From Planctomycetaceae bacterium (GTDB lineage Bacteria > Planctomycetota > Planctomycetia > Pirellulales > Thermoguttaceae), in contig JAISBG010000664.1 in NCBI GenBank assembly GCA_031266315.1, forward strand, positions 1-7,619: a stretch of 7,619 bases of DNA, in the 5' to 3' direction. Positions 6,362-7,619 of the stretch are shown here, in pieces; position 1 is the first letter of the stretch; each line of letters begins with the position of its first letter. Below the pieces are notes generated by a model. That model worked only from the letters and a program-made list of their open reading frames with translations, did not search any database and was not told the DNA's origin. The position numbers were made by a program, and so were the translations under genes.

Positions 6362-6553
6362 TTATTTATCGAATTTTGCAGTGTTTTGCTTCCACCACTT
6401 GCGGTTGATTTTACACGACAGCGCATCCACTTCGGATTGGGGAGTGCTGTTATTGGCTGTCAGTTCTTTGTAGCGCAGATAGTCTATCATATCTACACCG
6501 GCTGTAAAAGGAAAACGAATAACAATTTCGTTGGCTGTTCTTTCTATTATCAT
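6362..6553 (-). CDS. Orphan antitoxin-like small protein of Bacteroidota type
   Basis: A 63-residue protein. The opening MIIERTANEIVIRFP and the ending CKINRKWWKQNTAKF, with its WW pair, match the pattern I know from small Bacteroidota proteins encoded just before PIN-domain toxins, where they act as antitoxins. The middle (DMIDYLRYKELTANNSTPQSEVDAL) is a predicted helix and linker. Members are usually 65-80 residues; this one appears to have lost a few residues after TAGVD. The next intact minus-strand gene is another antitoxin, so it lacks a partner, though a possible toxin stub starts two bases after its stop. It has no Shine-Dalgarno site, as is normal in Bacteroidota. Function is inferred from resemblance only. 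Confidence 0.65.
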   Translation of the reverse strand: MIIERTANEIVIRFPFTAGVDMIDYLRYKELTANNSTPQSEVDALSCKINRKWWKQNTAKFDK

Positions 6554-6576
6554 AATATGTATTTAATTGTTTTCTG

Positions 6577-6607
6577 CAAATGTACAAATATATTTTGTAA
6601 CAGGCAA
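6577..6607 (-). promoter_or_regulatory. Bacteroidota-type promoter of the orphan antitoxin gene
   Basis: On the minus strand TTG (6607-6605), a 20-base spacer, then TACATTTG (6584-6577), which fits the Bacteroidota -7 consensus TAnnTTTG with the -33 TTG. Transcription would begin about 15-20 bases before ATG 6553. This is not a sigma70 promoter of the planctomycete kind seen at 2208-2236. Confidence 0.55.
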
Positions 6608-6641
6608 GTTTTTTTCTTCCCGCTCGACGTAACGAAAACAC

Positions 6642-6662
6642 TACGCCGAACTGAGGGGCGTA
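6642..6662 (-). terminator. Weak candidate terminator of the dehydrogenase gene
   Basis: TACGCC (6642-6647) pairs with GGCGTA (6657-6662) around a 9-base loop. On the minus strand it is followed by GTGTTTTCGTT, a short T-rich run. It lies 60 bases after the dehydrogenase stop and before the orphan antitoxin promoter. The loop is long and the T-run poor. Confidence 0.3.
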
Positions 6663-6721
6663 AACAGGTCTGTTATACGAATGGGGACGTACACCATTAT
6701 TATACTTTATTTTAAATTTTA

Positions 6722-7432
6722 TTACATGATATTGGATATTAGTTTTAAGATCATAGCAATAAAATACCAACGTTTAGTTACATACTGTACTTTTTTCTTT
6801 TTCTTAATGGCGTTATAAATTTGTCGTGCTACTTTTTCAACATTCATAACCCAAAATAATCCTTCCCCTTTTGCCATGTCTGTATCTACAAGACCCGGTC
6901 GTATATCTGTAACAAACACTTGTTCTTTCATCTTGGTCGCTTTCTGCCGCAACCCTTCCGTATAATTTATTTGATATGCTTTTGTGGCATTATAGGAAGG
7001 TGCTGCCCAATTTCCTCGTAGTCCTCCTATGGAACTAATAATGACTAAATGTCCATATTTTTGTTTTTTAAAAAAATTAAAAGTCCAATCTGCTACACAG
7101 GTAAATCCTGTTACATTTGTATCTATTGTCTTTTTTTCTTTTTCAAAATCCAATGTTTTATTTATTTCACCTGTTCCTGATGATATTATAAGCAAATCCA
7201 AGCCTCCAAGTTCTTTAACCAATTCTTCTATTTTTTCCGTTATTTTATCAATCTCCGTAATATCCAATGTTTTAATAAAATACTGTTCAGGATTTTCTAA
7301 CTTTAATTCTTCAAGAAGTTTTGTTCGTCTGCCCATAATTCCAACTTTATAGTTATCATTTATTAATAGACCAGCTAATGCTCTACCAATTCCAGAAGTT
7401 GCGCCAATAATTATTGCATTTTTTATTTTCAT
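6722..7432 (-). CDS. Short-chain dehydrogenase/reductase (SDR), NAD(P)-dependent
   Basis: A 236-residue cytoplasmic classical SDR with one Rossmann domain. The nucleotide-binding loop GATSGIG is at 10-16; R35-R36 after the second strand favour NADP(H). D57 in TLDIT contacts the adenine. The usual NNAG motif is replaced by SSGTG at 84-88. The catalytic set is complete: N106, S134 in ISSIGG, Y147 and K151 in YNATK. RPGLVDTDMA (178-187) closes the cofactor site. The C-terminus KKKKKVQYVTKRWYFIAMILKLI suggests a basic, possibly membrane-touching tail. The overall wording matches a group of SDRs frequent in Bacteroidota; the substrate is unknown. The last few residues look slightly short for that group. 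GGAGG (7443-7439 on the minus strand) six bases before the ATG fixes the start. The gene is AT-rich, like the toxin genes and unlike the left-hand genes. Confidence 0.88.
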   Translation of the reverse strand: MKIKNAIIIGATSGIGRALAGLLINDNYKVGIMGRRTKLLEELKLENPEQYFIKTLDITEIDKITEKIEELVKELGGLDLLIISSGTGEINKTLDFEKEKKTIDTNVTGFTCVADWTFNFFKKQKYGHLVIISSIGGLRGNWAAPSYNATKAYQINYTEGLRQKATKMKEQVFVTDIRPGLVDTDMAKGEGLFWVMNVEKVARQIYNAIKKKKKVQYVTKRWYFIAMILKLISNIM

Positions 7433-7482
7433 ATTATACCTCCATTAAAAATATAAAAAACTATAGGCAAATCACGTTTCTT

Positions 7483-7511
7483 AGTATGTCCTTTTTGTTA
7501 ACCATTGTCAA
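7483..7511 (-). promoter_or_regulatory. Candidate sigma70-type promoter of the dehydrogenase gene
   Basis: On the minus strand a perfect TTGACA (7511-7506), a 17-base spacer, then CATACT (7488-7483), four of six for the -10 box. Transcription would start near 7476, giving a leader of about 44 bases that includes the strong GGAGG site. Confidence 0.4.
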
Positions 7512-7526
7512 TAAGTATTTTCAATA

Positions 7527-7566
7527 ACTTCCAACCAATTTTACTGATTCTACCGGATTAGGTGTT
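7527..7566 (+). repeat. Tail module of the dispersed repeat, copy 4
   Basis: Positions 7544-7566 match 2135-2157 at 22 of 23 bases in the same orientation. The preceding 17 bases (AACTTCCAACCAATTTT) align loosely with ACTTTTAACGAAAATTCC at 2117-2134. It lies on the far side of the AT-rich segment from the other copies. Confidence 0.6.
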
Positions 7567-7589
7567 TTCCACTGGAATCGTCAAACAAT

Positions 7590-7619
7590 AGGTAATCATC
7601 AGGTGGGCGACCTTTCGCT
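7590..7619 (+). repeat. REP-like palindrome 3, cut by the window end
   Basis: Leader AGGTAATCATCAGGTGG (7590-7606) differs from that of palindrome 2 at one base. It is followed by arm GCGACCTTTC (7607-7616) and the loop GCT (7617-7619), where the window stops. The return arm is not visible; if the family rule holds it should begin GAAAGG. Confidence 0.6.

Noticed and set aside
6386..6770. Plus-strand (6386-6715) and minus-strand (6450-6770) frames of just over 100 residues
   Set aside because: They cross the orphan antitoxin gene, its promoter and the gap, have low-complexity Tyr/Cys/Phe-rich translations, and lack ribosome sites.
7029..7352. 107-residue plus-strand frame opposite the dehydrogenase
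   Set aside because: Ser/Phe/Val-rich antisense shadow of a well-supported SDR.

Overview
The window looks like a stretch of a low-to-moderate GC Planctomycetota chromosome, probably from a gut or sediment lineage, that carries an AT-rich accessory segment of different character. The planctomycete reading rests on three secreted-protein genes in the left two thirds: the C-terminal part of a small carboxypeptidase-regulatory-like protein, a formylglycine-dependent sulfatase, and a large secreted di-heme protein with an NPCBM-like domain followed by a beta-propeller. The last resembles the hydrazine-synthase-alpha-related proteins common in Planctomycetes that do not perform anammox. All three are on the + strand and have signal peptides, or are expected to.

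Layout: 1-375 partial regulatory-domain protein; 376-508 leader with a degenerate palindromic repeat; 509-1933 sulfatase; 1934-2326 a 393-base gap holding two inverted REP-like palindromes, a third hairpin, a repeat tail and a good sigma70-type promoter; 2327-5134 the HzsA-related protein; 5135-5517 a convergent gap with a candidate bidirectional terminator and another tail copy; 5518-6184 an overlapping type II toxin-antitoxin pair (PIN-domain toxin and antitoxin) on the minus strand; 6196-6341 a GC-richer segment of unknown origin; 6324-6553 an orphan antitoxin-like gene followed by what looks like the first codons of a lost PIN toxin; 6722-7432 a minus-strand short-chain dehydrogenase; 7433-7619 its promoter, another repeat tail and the start of a third REP-like palindrome cut by the window edge.

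The most unusual content is the repeat family. Three palindromes share a 16-17 base leader ending in GGTGG, a roughly 10-bp stem with one defect or none seen, and a GCT loop. The stem sequences differ but stay complementary, so the structure is conserved rather than the sequence. This matches REP/BIME organisation. The associated tail occurs on both sides of the AT-rich segment, which argues that the segment is an insertion into this chromosome and not an assembly chimera. The minus-strand genes there resemble Bacteroidota genes, and one has a near-perfect Bacteroidota-type promoter, so horizontal acquisition is likely.

The sulfatase and the HzsA-related protein probably work outside the cytoplasm, the sulfatase on sulfated glycans and the other in redox or ligand chemistry. 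The REP-containing gap and separate promoter suggest that they are independent transcription units. The toxin-antitoxin genes form their own unit.
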